This document shows, piece by piece, positions 46,226 to 53,758 of a stretch of 64,000 nt of DNA. The notes under the pieces were generated by a model, which was given only the letters and a program-made list of their open reading frames with translations, ran no database searches and was not told the origin of the DNA. The number at the start of each line of letters is the position of its first letter. Positions within the stretch are counted from its first letter, which is position 1. The DNA lies in the NCBI RefSeq assembly GCF_004004555.2, contig NZ_SACP01000008.1:150370-214369 (forward strand), read 5' to 3'. The translations under genes and the position numbers were made by a program. Origin of the DNA: Methylobacterium oryzihabitans. Lineage in GTDB: Bacteria; Pseudomonadota; Alphaproteobacteria; Rhizobiales; Beijerinckiaceae.

Positions 46226-46891
46226 TCAGCCGTGGCGCAGGCGCTTGTTGAGCCGGCGGGCGAGGCGGTCGCCGAGGGTCTGCACCGCCTGGACGAGGAC
46301 GATCAGCACCACCACCACCGCCAGCATCATCTCGGGCATGAAGCGCTGGTAGCCGTAGCGGATGCCGAGGTCGCCGAGGCCGCCGCCGCCGACCGCCCCG
46401 ACCATCGCCGAGAAGCCGAGCAGCGACACCACCGCGAGCGTCAGGCCGAGCACGATGCCGGGCAGCGCCTCGGGGATCAGCACCTTGAGGACGATCTGGA
46501 GCGGCGAGGCGCCGAAGGCCCGCGCCGCCTCGACGAGGCCGCCGTCGACCTCGCGGATCGCCCCCTCGACGAGGCGGGCGATGAACGGGGTCGCGGCGAC
46601 CGTCAGCGGCACGCAGGCCGCCGCGGTGCCGATCGAGGTGCCGGCGATCAGCCGGGTGAACGGGATGATCGCCACGACCAGGATGATGAACGGCGTCGAG
46701 CGGGTGGCGTTGACCACCGTGCCGAGCACCCGGTTGAGCCACGGCGCCGCCAGCAATTCGCCGCGGCCGCTGGTGGCGAGGAAGACGCCGAGCGGCAGGC
46801 CGAACAGCGTGCCGAGCCCGGCGGCGATCGCCACCATGGTCAGGGTGTCGCCGGTGGCCTGGAGGATGAGGCGCAGCATCTCAGGCGACAT
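46226..46891 (-). CDS. metI: Methionine ABC transporter permease MetI
   Basis: A 221-residue permease with five membrane helices. TRSTPFIILVVAIIPFTR and the EAA loop VEAARAFGASPLQIVLKVLI (contact with MetN) identify it as MetI. It overlaps metN by 11 bases and is followed by metQ 35 bases later. Confidence 0.95.
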   Translation of the reverse strand: MSPEMLRLILQATGDTLTMVAIAAGLGTLFGLPLGVFLATSGRGELLAAPWLNRVLGTVVNATRSTPFIILVVAIIPFTRLIAGTSIGTAAACVPLTVAATPFIARLVEGAIREVDGGLVEAARAFGASPLQIVLKVLIPEALPGIVLGLTLAVVSLLGFSAMVGAVGGGGLGDLGIRYGYQRFMPEMMLAVVVVLIVLVQAVQTLGDRLARRLNKRLRHG

Positions 46892-48032
46892 GGCGGGTCT
46901 CGCTTCGCGGCGCCGGCCAGGCGTCGGCCGGCAGGGTGCCGAGGAACTCGGCGTCGAGGCCGCGCTCGCGCAGGAAGCCCTGCGTCCGGGCGACGATCTC
47001 CGGGTGGCCGTCCACCGACACGACGAGGGTGCCGAAGGGCTTTCCGGCGATCTCGTCGACGGTGCCCGACAGGATGCAGGCGACGATGCCGGCGTCGCGC
47101 ACGAGCTGCGCCAGCACCGGGTCGGTGGCGTGCGGCCCCCGGAAGGTGATGCGCAGAACCGCCGAGTCGCCCTCGCCGGGCTGCCCGGCCCGCAGGCGCT
47201 CGGCGAGCACCGGCGGCAGGGCGCGGCCGGTCTCGTGGTCGAGGAAGGTGCGGGTGATCGCGGCCTGCGGCCGGGTGAAGACCTCGAACACGTCGCCGCT
47301 CTCGGCGATGCGGCCCTGGTCGAGCACCGCGACCTCGTGCGAGATCGCCCGGATCACCGACATCTCGTGGGTGATGAGCAGGATCGTCAGGCCGAGCTCG
47401 CGGTTGATGCGGGCCAGCAGGTCGAGGATCGACCGGGTGGTCTCGGGATCGAGGGCGGAGGTCGCCTCGTCGGAGAGCAGCACCTTCGGGCTGGTGGCGA
47501 GCGCCCGGGCGATGCCGACGCGCTGCTTCTGCCCGCCCGACAGTTCGGCCGGATAGCGGTCGCGCTGGGCGGTGAGGCCGACGAGGTCGAGCAGCTCGTT
47601 CACCCGCGCCCGGATCGCGGCGCGGTCGTAGCCGGCGACCTCCAGCGGCAGCGCGACGTTGCCGGCGGCGGTGCGGGCCGAGAGAAGGTTGAAGTGCTGG
47701 AAGATCATGCCGATGCCACGGCGCTCGCGGCGCAGCTCGGCCTCCGGCAGGCGCGAGATCTCGGCCTCGCCGACGATCACCCGGCCGCCGGTCGGCCGCT
47801 CCAGGCCGTTGACGAGGCGGATCAGCGTCGACTTGCCGGCGCCCGAGCGGCCGATCACGCCGAGGACCGAGCCGCGGCGGACCGCGAGGTCGATCCCGTC
47901 CAGCGCCGTGAACGGCGCCGCGCCGCGGCGGGCCGGGAAGGTTTTGGTCACGCCCTCGAGGCGCACCAGGGCGTCGCCGGGAAAGTGCCGGCCGAGGTCC
48001 TGCGGCAGGGGAACACGCACGGGCGCCGTCAT
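46881..48032 (-). CDS. metN: Methionine ABC transporter ATP-binding protein MetN
   Basis: A 383-residue ATPase with Walker A GRSGAGKST near residue 62, signature LSGGQKQRVGIARAL, Walker B VLLSDEATSALD and the H-loop LITHEM. A C-terminal NIL regulatory domain (about residues 290-375), which senses methionine, is present. It is the first gene of the operon. Confidence 0.95.
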   Translation of the reverse strand: MTAPVRVPLPQDLGRHFPGDALVRLEGVTKTFPARRGAAPFTALDGIDLAVRRGSVLGVIGRSGAGKSTLIRLVNGLERPTGGRVIVGEAEISRLPEAELRRERRGIGMIFQHFNLLSARTAAGNVALPLEVAGYDRAAIRARVNELLDLVGLTAQRDRYPAELSGGQKQRVGIARALATSPKVLLSDEATSALDPETTRSILDLLARINRELGLTILLITHEMSVIRAISHEVAVLDQGRIAESGDVFEVFTRPQAAITRTFLDHETGRALPPVLAERLRAGQPGEGDSAVLRITFRGPHATDPVLAQLVRDAGIVACILSGTVDEIAGKPFGTLVVSVDGHPEIVARTQGFLRERGLDAEFLGTLPADAWPAPRSETRHVA

Positions 48033-48136
48033 GGCCGGGCGCTCCCCGGCGCAATCTGGGGTGGCAGAATCATCGCGTCGTCCATCGTCGCGGAGGGGTC
48101 GTTCTGGCCCGGACAGAAGCCCCGGCGCGGCCGTCC

Positions 48137-48165
48137 TGTCAACCGGAATGTTCTTTTTGCAGAAC
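48137..48165 (-). promoter_or_regulatory. Candidate metN promoter region with a small inverted repeat
   Basis: On the minus strand TTGACA occupies 48142-48137, about 105 bases upstream of metN. GTTCT at 48150-48154 and AGAAC at 48161-48165 form an inverted repeat just before it. No convincing -10 box is seen and the leader shows no SAM riboswitch fold I can recognise. Confidence 0.3.
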
Positions 48166-48205
48166 GGTACGGTGGAGAAAAGCCTTCCCGGCGCGGGTCG
48201 CGGAC

Positions 48206-48910
48206 CTATTCGCCGAACCGCTCGGTGCGGATGCGCGCGGCGGGAATCCCGGCATCGACCAGGAGGTCGGCGGCGGCGCCGGCGAAGCGGTTGCTGCCGC
48301 AGACGAAGGCGTGGGCGGGGTCGCCGAGCCGGGCCAGGGCCTCGGCGATCCGCGCCGCGTCGAGCCGCCTGCCGCTGGGCTCGCGGGTGAGGACGAGGTC
48401 CAGCGAGAAGGCCGGCTCGGCGGCGGCGCGGGCGAGGAGTTCGTCGCGGGCGACGACGTCCGCGGCCGTGCGGGCGGAGTAGAGGAGCAGGGCCGGCACG
48501 TCCGGCGTCGCCCCGGCGCGGTGGCGCAGCATCGACAGCAGCGGCACCACGCCGGAGCCGCCGGCGACGAGCAGCAAGGGCCCGCCCATCGCCGGCTCCC
48601 AGGCGAAGGCGCCGATCGGGCCGCGCAGCTCGATCGCGTCGCCGACCTGCGCCACCGCGTCGAAGAAGCCCGAGACCTCGCCGTCGTCGAGGCGTTCGAT
48701 CATCAGGTCGATCGTCGTCGGGTCGGCGGGCGGGGACGCGATCGAGTAGCTGCGCTGCGCCCGGTAGCCGTCCGGCGCGGTCAGCCGCACGTCGACGTGC
48801 TGGCCGGCGCGGAACGGCATCGGGCGGCCGAGCGCGAGGCGGAACCGCTTCACCCGCGGCGTCTCGGGCGCGATCCCGACGATCGTCGCCTCCTGCCAGA
48901 CGTTCGCCAC
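48206..48910 (-). CDS. FAD-binding oxidoreductase (ferredoxin-NADP reductase-like)
   Basis: A 234-residue flavin reductase with the FAD motif RSYSIASPP near residue 53, a GPIGAFAWEP loop, the nucleotide motif LLVAGGSGVVPLLSML and the C-terminal FVCGSNRFAGAAADLL. It lacks an iron-sulfur domain. It starts 4 bases after the sulfite-oxidase-like gene, so it probably supplies electrons to that enzyme; this pairing recurs in actinobacteria and proteobacteria. Confidence 0.88.
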   Translation of the reverse strand: MANVWQEATIVGIAPETPRVKRFRLALGRPMPFRAGQHVDVRLTAPDGYRAQRSYSIASPPADPTTIDLMIERLDDGEVSGFFDAVAQVGDAIELRGPIGAFAWEPAMGGPLLLVAGGSGVVPLLSMLRHRAGATPDVPALLLYSARTAADVVARDELLARAAAEPAFSLDLVLTREPSGRRLDAARIAEALARLGDPAHAFVCGSNRFAGAAADLLVDAGIPAARIRTERFGE

Positions 48911-48914
48911 GGCG

Positions 48915-49523
48915 TCAGTCGTCCGAGAAGCGCTGCTCGCGCCAGGGATCGCCGTACATGTGGTAGCCGCGCAGCTCCCAGAACCCGGCCTCGTCCTTCG
49001 CGGTGAAGCGCAGGCCCTTCACCCACTTGGCGCTCTTCCAGAAGTACAGGTGCGGCACGAGGAGCCGGGCCGGGCCGCCATGGTCGGGCGGGATCGTCTC
49101 GCCCGCGTAGCGGGTCGCGACCATGCCGCGGCCGCCGGTGAGGTCGGCGACCGGAACATTGGTGGTGTAGTCGTCGAAGCCCTCGGCGAGGAGGTAGGCG
49201 GTCGGCGCCGCCTCCAGCCCGGCCGCGGCCAGGAGATCGTCGACGCTCACGCCCTCCCAGGCGGTGTCGAACTTCGACCACTTGGTGACGCAGTGGATGT
49301 CGCCGGTCCAGCGGGTGCGCGGCAGGGCGTCGAACTCCTGCCAGCTCCAGCTCTTCAGGGGTTTGGCGCCCTCGCGCAGGACGAAGCGCCAGCGGGCGAG
49401 GTCGATCCGCGGCGTCGGCCCGAGCTGGAGCACCGGGAAGTCGTCGGTGAGGTACTGTCCGGGCGGCAGCCGCTCCGCCACCGGCTTGTCCGGCCGTCGT
49501 CCCGTGAACCCGCGCGTGACCAT
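48915..49523 (-). CDS. Sulfite-oxidase-like molybdopterin oxidoreductase
   Basis: A 202-residue protein with the molybdopterin fold. GDIHCVTKWSKFDTAWEG carries the molybdenum-ligand cysteine; VARYAGE-like VATRYAGETIPPDHGGPARL and YFWKSAKWVKGLRF follow. No signal peptide is seen, so it is cytosolic, unlike MsrP. The ATG at 49521-49523 (MVTRGFTGRRPDK) is chosen. The physiological substrate is unknown; pairing with the adjacent flavin reductase is inferred from context. Confidence 0.88.
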   Translation of the reverse strand: MVTRGFTGRRPDKPVAERLPPGQYLTDDFPVLQLGPTPRIDLARWRFVLREGAKPLKSWSWQEFDALPRTRWTGDIHCVTKWSKFDTAWEGVSVDDLLAAAGLEAAPTAYLLAEGFDDYTTNVPVADLTGGRGMVATRYAGETIPPDHGGPARLLVPHLYFWKSAKWVKGLRFTAKDEAGFWELRGYHMYGDPWREQRFSDD

Positions 49524-49620
49524 GCGGAACCTCTCGTCCGTGCCATCCTCCGGCGCCGGTGCTGCGCCGCGGCAGGACGTATAACCCACTCGGGGCGCGG
49601 TCGGCTCCCTCGCGGCGCGG

Positions 49621-50079
49621 TCAGCGCACCAGCGTGAAGCCGGGCGGCGCCGCGGTCTCCCGGTGCTCGGGATGATACATGTCCATGAAGAGCATCGCGT
49701 CCTCGGAGATGCCCGGGCAGACGACGCGGTAGCCGTCGATGATCGAGTCGTAGGGGCCGGGTCCGAACGAGCCGATGCGGCCGAAGGTCGGTCTGGCGCC
49801 GTTGGAGCAGCGCAGATGCGACAGGTAGGCGTGCTGTCCGCTGGGCAGGGCGACCCGGACGGGGTTGTCCTTGCTGCCGAGCGGGAACGCGCGGGCGGCC
49901 GAGATCCGGCGCGCGAGGTCGTCGCCGGACGCCCGGCCGCCGGTGGCGACGAGGGTCTCGACGTCGAGCGCGAGGGCCGGCGAGGCGGATGCGCCCAGCA
50001 GAGCCGCCGCGATCAGCGTGGTGATGCGGGTTCGGCTCGGGGCCGGATGGCGCATTCCGGACGGTCGCGGTTCGCGCAT
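49621..50079 (-). CDS. Secreted hypothetical protein
   Basis: A 152-residue protein whose N terminus, especially from the second ATG at 50055 (MRHPAPSRTRITTLIAAALL), is a signal peptide with a probable cut after ALA. The mature part has two cysteines (LRCSNGARP and YRVVCPGIS) spaced to form a disulfide. The DNA on both sides is tidy and the frame is well formed, but I recognise no family. Confidence 0.6.
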   Translation of the reverse strand: MREPRPSGMRHPAPSRTRITTLIAAALLGASASPALALDVETLVATGGRASGDDLARRISAARAFPLGSKDNPVRVALPSGQHAYLSHLRCSNGARPTFGRIGSFGPGPYDSIIDGYRVVCPGISEDAMLFMDMYHPEHRETAAPPGFTLVR

Positions 50080-50173
50080 GGTGGTGGCCCCCGACTTTGC
50101 TTGACGCGAGGGAATAACACGGCGCCGAGCCTCCTGCGACCAGGGCTGTTCGTGGATAAGAATTGGCGCATCT

Positions 50174-50324
50174 CCCCTCTCCCGAGTGGGAGAGGGGCCG
50201 GGGGTGAGGGTGGAGACGGCTCAGGATAAGGCGTCAACGTTAGAGCTGCGCAGCTCTAACGTTGACGGTCTACTTTGCAGCCGAGCCACCCTCACCCCTA
50301 CCCCTCTCCCACTCGGGAGAGGGG
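50174..50324. repeat. Nested palindromic structure with a perfect 36-bp core
   Basis: Outer hairpins CCCCTCTCCC/GGGAGAGGGG lie at 50174-50197 and 50301-50324. Inside them GGTGAGGGTG at 50203-50212 pairs with 50287-50296. At the centre 50232-50267 is a perfect loop-less palindrome with 18-base arms (CGTCAACGTTAGAGCTGC). It fills the 307-base gap 50080-50386 between two minus-strand genes; no gene is present there. Confidence 0.85.
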
Positions 50325-50386
50325 ATCCCGCGCTTGATTCTTCAAGGATTTTTCCCCGGACAGCCTGCACTGCGGCAGCGCGACGA

Positions 50387-51811
50387 TCACGCCGCCTCGG
50401 CATCGATGACCCGCGCGATGGCGTCGAGGAGCGCGGTGTCCTCCCCGGCCATCCGGTCCATGGCGGCCATGCGAGCGATCACGGTCGCGGCGACCCGCTC
50501 CTCCACCGTATCCTCGGCATAGGCGAACAGGATCGCGGCGCGCTCGCCGTCGCGGTGGCAGCGGCCCTCGATCTGGCTGAGCTGGATCGCGCTGTGGCGC
50601 ATGTCGTGGACGATCAGGCTGCGCGGCCGCCCGCCGCCGGGCAGCTCGTTGCGGTGGAGCGAGATCGATTCGGTGACGGTGAACACCACCGCATCGAGTT
50701 CGCCGCGCTGGAAGGCCACGCGCACCGCCTCGTTGGCCTCCGGCGTCTGCGTGCCGTTGATCGCGCCGGCGCGCCAGCCGCGCCGGCCGAACGCCTCGAC
50801 CAGGGCGGCGCCGGTCTCGAGGAACGCCACCGAGACCGCGACCTGCTCGCCGGCCTGGAGCAGATCCTCGGCGAGGTCGACGGTGCCGGCACTGCGGATC
50901 AGGCTCGCCTTCTGGCGGAAGCGCAGGTCGGCGGCCCAGCCGGCGGCGCGGCGGGTGCCGCCGCCGGCGAGGCCCCATTCGCGGCGGAACTCGCGCCACG
51001 TCGCGTCGTAGAGGCGCCGCGACGGCGGATCGAGGGCGATCGGCGCGAGATCGCGGCTCACCTCTGGCCAGCCGGCGATGTCGGCCGGGCGCCGCCGCAG
51101 CCCGATGGCGTTCGGGCCGCGATAGAGCAGGTCGGCGATCACCGCCCGGTCGCGCTCGTTGGGCTCCCACGACCAGTTCTGCCAGCGGCCCTTGGCCCGG
51201 CCGATGCCGAGCCGGCGCATCAGGTCGCGGAAGTCGGCGGTGGTCTCGGTCGGCTGCCCGACCGCGTGGCCGAGCAGCGCGCCGAGATACGACAATTCGT
51301 GCGGCGCTTGGCCCGCGGTGGCGCTGGCATAGATCGCAAAGCGCGCCGCCTGCGCCATCCGGCGGCAGGCGAGCCCCTGCTGCGAGGTCGGGTTGCGCAG
51401 CCGGTGGGCCTCGTCGAACACCACGACCGGGTAGACGCGCTTCGGCTCGCCGAGCTTGGCCAACTCGTTGTTCTTCGCCCGCACCGAACGGCGGGCGCTG
51501 GCCTGCGGCAGGGCGAGGAGCGCCTTGGTGCGCTCGTAGTTGGTGAGCGTCACCGCCTTTCCGGCCGAACCGAAGTCGCGGATGGTGCGCCGCCATTGCG
51601 GCATCGCGCCCTTGGGGCAGACGATCAGCACCTCGCGCTCGGGCATCGCCGCGACGGCGCTCCACACCGACAGGGTCTTGCCGAGCCCGGTCATGTCGCC
51701 GAGGAGGAAGCCCGGCCGCCCCGCCGCGCGGGCGGCCAGGATCGCGTTGCGGGCCGCGACCTGATGCGGGCGGGGGACGAGGCGGGTCGGTTCGGGCAGG
51801 GCGTCCGGCAT
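50387..51811 (-). CDS. SNF2-type DEAD/DEAH helicase
   Basis: A 474-residue superfamily 2 ATPase. Motif I GDMTGLGKTLS near residue 39, motif II VVVFDEAHRLRN, motif III YASATAGQAPHELSYL, motif V VVFTVTESISLHRN and motif VI QLSQIEGRCHRDGERA are present, so both RecA lobes look active. It lacks extra domains, as in short phage-type SNF2 proteins. The ATG at 51809-51811 (MPDALPEPTRL) is preferred over 51889. No nuclease, methylase or phage gene is adjacent. Confidence 0.85.
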   Translation of the reverse strand: MPDALPEPTRLVPRPHQVAARNAILAARAAGRPGFLLGDMTGLGKTLSVWSAVAAMPEREVLIVCPKGAMPQWRRTIRDFGSAGKAVTLTNYERTKALLALPQASARRSVRAKNNELAKLGEPKRVYPVVVFDEAHRLRNPTSQQGLACRRMAQAARFAIYASATAGQAPHELSYLGALLGHAVGQPTETTADFRDLMRRLGIGRAKGRWQNWSWEPNERDRAVIADLLYRGPNAIGLRRRPADIAGWPEVSRDLAPIALDPPSRRLYDATWREFRREWGLAGGGTRRAAGWAADLRFRQKASLIRSAGTVDLAEDLLQAGEQVAVSVAFLETGAALVEAFGRRGWRAGAINGTQTPEANEAVRVAFQRGELDAVVFTVTESISLHRNELPGGGRPRSLIVHDMRHSAIQLSQIEGRCHRDGERAAILFAYAEDTVEERVAATVIARMAAMDRMAGEDTALLDAIARVIDAEAA

Positions 51812-51901
51812 GCGGCCTTGGACGCGATGCCGGCGGGGCTGACAAGCCCCGCGGCCGGGGCTGGCAACCCCCGCGCGCGGATCCGGCAAGCCCCGCGCGG
51901 A

Positions 51902-52828
51902 TCACGAGGACCGCGGAGACCGCCGCCGGACGCGCGCGAGGAGCCGCCCGTCGATCGCCGCGAGGCCGCAGCCGATGAGCGCCATGCCGAGATAGTGCCG
52001 CGGATCGAGCCGCTCGCCGAGCCCGAGCGTGCCGAGCAGGATGGCCGAGACCGGGATCAGGAAGGTGACGAGGAGCAGGTTGGTGGCTCCGGCGGTGGCG
52101 AGGATGCGGAAATACAGCACGTAGGCGAGCGCGGTGGACAGGATCGCGAGTCCGGCTACCGCACCCCAGACCGGCAGGCCCGGGACCGGCAGCGTCCACG
52201 GGCGATCGACCAGCAGCGCGACCGGAACCAGCATCAGCGTCGAGGCCGTGACCTGCCCGGCGGCGGTGGCGAGCGGCGCCACGCCCATCCGGCGGAAGCG
52301 GCGGCCGAACACCCCCGCGAAGGCGTAGGAGACGGTCGCGGCCAGGACCGCGAGCTGGGCGGGCAGGGCGGCGCCGACGCCGGCGAGGACCGAAGGCCCG
52401 ACCATCACGACCACGCCGGCGAGGCCGACGAGGACGCCCGCGAGCCGGTTGCCGGTCATCCGCTCGTCGCGGGTGAGACAATGGGCCACCACCACGCCGG
52501 AGAGCGGCGTGGTGGCGTTGAGGATCGCGGCGAGGCCCGAGGCGATGTGGGTCTGGCCCCAGACGATGAGGCAGAACGGCACCGCGTTGTTGAGCAGCCC
52601 CATGCCCAGGAAGGCGACCCAGACCCGCCGGTCGCGCGGCATCCGCGCTCCGCTCGCGACGACGACGAGGTTGAGCAGCAACGCCGCGAGGCCGACCCGC
52701 AGCACGACCAGGGTGACGGGCGGCAGGGCCGCGAGCGCCACGCCGCTGAAGAAGAACGAGCCGCCCCACAGGACGGACAGGACGAGCAGCATCGTCCATT
52801 CGAGCGGTGTCATCGGTCGTTGGGTCAT
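51902..52828 (-). CDS. EamA/DMT-family transporter
   Basis: A 308-residue protein with ten membrane helices in two EamA repeats: LLVLSVLWGGSFFFSGVALA, VTLVVLRVGLAALLLNLVVV and FLIPVSAILLGTLGLGE. It is a drug/metabolite exporter of unknown substrate. Downstream, 51812-51901 contains three GGGGCTTG-type short direct repeats before the helicase gene. Confidence 0.9.
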   Translation of the reverse strand: MTQRPMTPLEWTMLLVLSVLWGGSFFFSGVALAALPPVTLVVLRVGLAALLLNLVVVASGARMPRDRRVWVAFLGMGLLNNAVPFCLIVWGQTHIASGLAAILNATTPLSGVVVAHCLTRDERMTGNRLAGVLVGLAGVVVMVGPSVLAGVGAALPAQLAVLAATVSYAFAGVFGRRFRRMGVAPLATAAGQVTASTLMLVPVALLVDRPWTLPVPGLPVWGAVAGLAILSTALAYVLYFRILATAGATNLLLVTFLIPVSAILLGTLGLGERLDPRHYLGMALIGCGLAAIDGRLLARVRRRSPRSS

Positions 52829-52912
52829 CGGGTGGCTCCGTGGCGGGACGAAGCCTTAGAGTGACCCAGCGGGAGGCCGCATCCCGATCCTTGCCGCCGA
52901 ATCCCGCACCCC

Positions 52913-53016
52913 CTCAGCAGACTTGCGTTGGCAGGCCAACGCTTCGTCCGCTCAGGTTCTTGTTGTGTCGCAGATTTTTGTCGCAAAACCGGGCGCCACT
53001 TTTGCGGAATCTGCTT
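52913..53016. repeat. Dispersed ~103-bp repeat (family R4), copy 2 (inverted)
   Basis: The reverse complement of this stretch matches 24313-24415 over nearly its whole length, including CGGACGAAGCGTTGGCCTGC and GCAAAAGTGG. As in copy 1, the end with GCAGATT abuts a stop codon, here that of livF (53015-53017). Confidence 0.8.
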
Positions 53017-53758
53017 AGCCGGCCCGCGCCTCCTGCGCCCCGGTCTCCGCCGCCAGCACGCCGAGATAGGTCTCGACCACCCGGGCGTCGGCTTCGAGCA
53101 CCCGGCTCGGTCCCTCCAGCACCACCGCGCCGCCGTCGAGGACGTAGCCGTAATCGGCGACCCGCAGGGCGGCGCGGGCGTTCTGCTCGACCAGCAGCAC
53201 CGACACGCCCTGGTCGCGCAGGGACGCCACGGTGCGCATCACCTCGGCGACGATCAGCGGGGCGAGGCCGAGGCTCGGCTCGTCGAGCATCAGCAGGCGC
53301 GGGCGGCCCATGAGGGCGCGGGCCATGGCGAGCATCTGGCGCTCGCCGCCCGACAGGGTGCCGGCGAGCTGGCGCCGGCGCTCCTTCAGGCGCGGGAACA
53401 GCGCGAACATGCCGTCGAGGGAACCGCGCTCGCGCCGGCCGAAGCGGAACGCGCCGAGGCGCAGGTTGTCCTCGACCGTCATGGTGGAGAACAGCTCGCG
53501 CCGCTCCGGGATCAGCCCGAGCCCGGCCCCGACCCGGGCCTCGATCGACAGCCGGCCGATCGGGCGGCCGTCGAAGGTGACCGCGCCGCGGGCGGGCAGA
53601 ACCCCCATGAGGGCGCTCAGCAGCGTGGTCTTGCCGGCGCCGTTGGCGCCGAGCACGGTGACGACCTGACCGGGCTCGACCCGCAGGCCGACGTCGCGCA
53701 CCGCCTCAATCTTGCCGTAGCAGACGGTGACGCCGGAGGCGTCGAGCAGGGCGCTCAC
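53015..53758 (-). CDS. livF: Branched-chain amino acid-type ABC transporter ATP-binding protein LivF
   Basis: A 247-residue ATPase with Walker A GANGAGKTT, LivF-type IPERRELFSTMTVEDNL, signature LSGGERQMLAMARAL and Walker B LLMLDEPSLGLAP. The GTG at 53756-53758 overlaps the upstream stop (GTGA). It is the last gene of the importer operon. The ligand may not be an amino acid; see the operator shared with paaZ. Confidence 0.92.
   Translation of the reverse strand: MSALLDASGVTVCYGKIEAVRDVGLRVEPGQVVTVLGANGAGKTTLLSALMGVLPARGAVTFDGRPIGRLSIEARVGAGLGLIPERRELFSTMTVEDNLRLGAFRFGRRERGSLDGMFALFPRLKERRRQLAGTLSGGERQMLAMARALMGRPRLLMLDEPSLGLAPLIVAEVMRTVASLRDQGVSVLLVEQNARAALRVADYGYVLDGGAVVLEGPSRVLEADARVVETYLGVLAAETGAQEARAG

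Noticed and set aside
48033..48205. SAM riboswitch in the metN leader
   Set aside because: No SAM-I or SAM-II conserved core or pseudoknot sequence could be recognised; only a short inverted repeat and a -35-like box are present.
50387..51811. Prophage remnant suggested by the phage-like helicase
   Set aside because: No integrase, structural, lysis or attachment sequence is nearby and base composition matches the surroundings.
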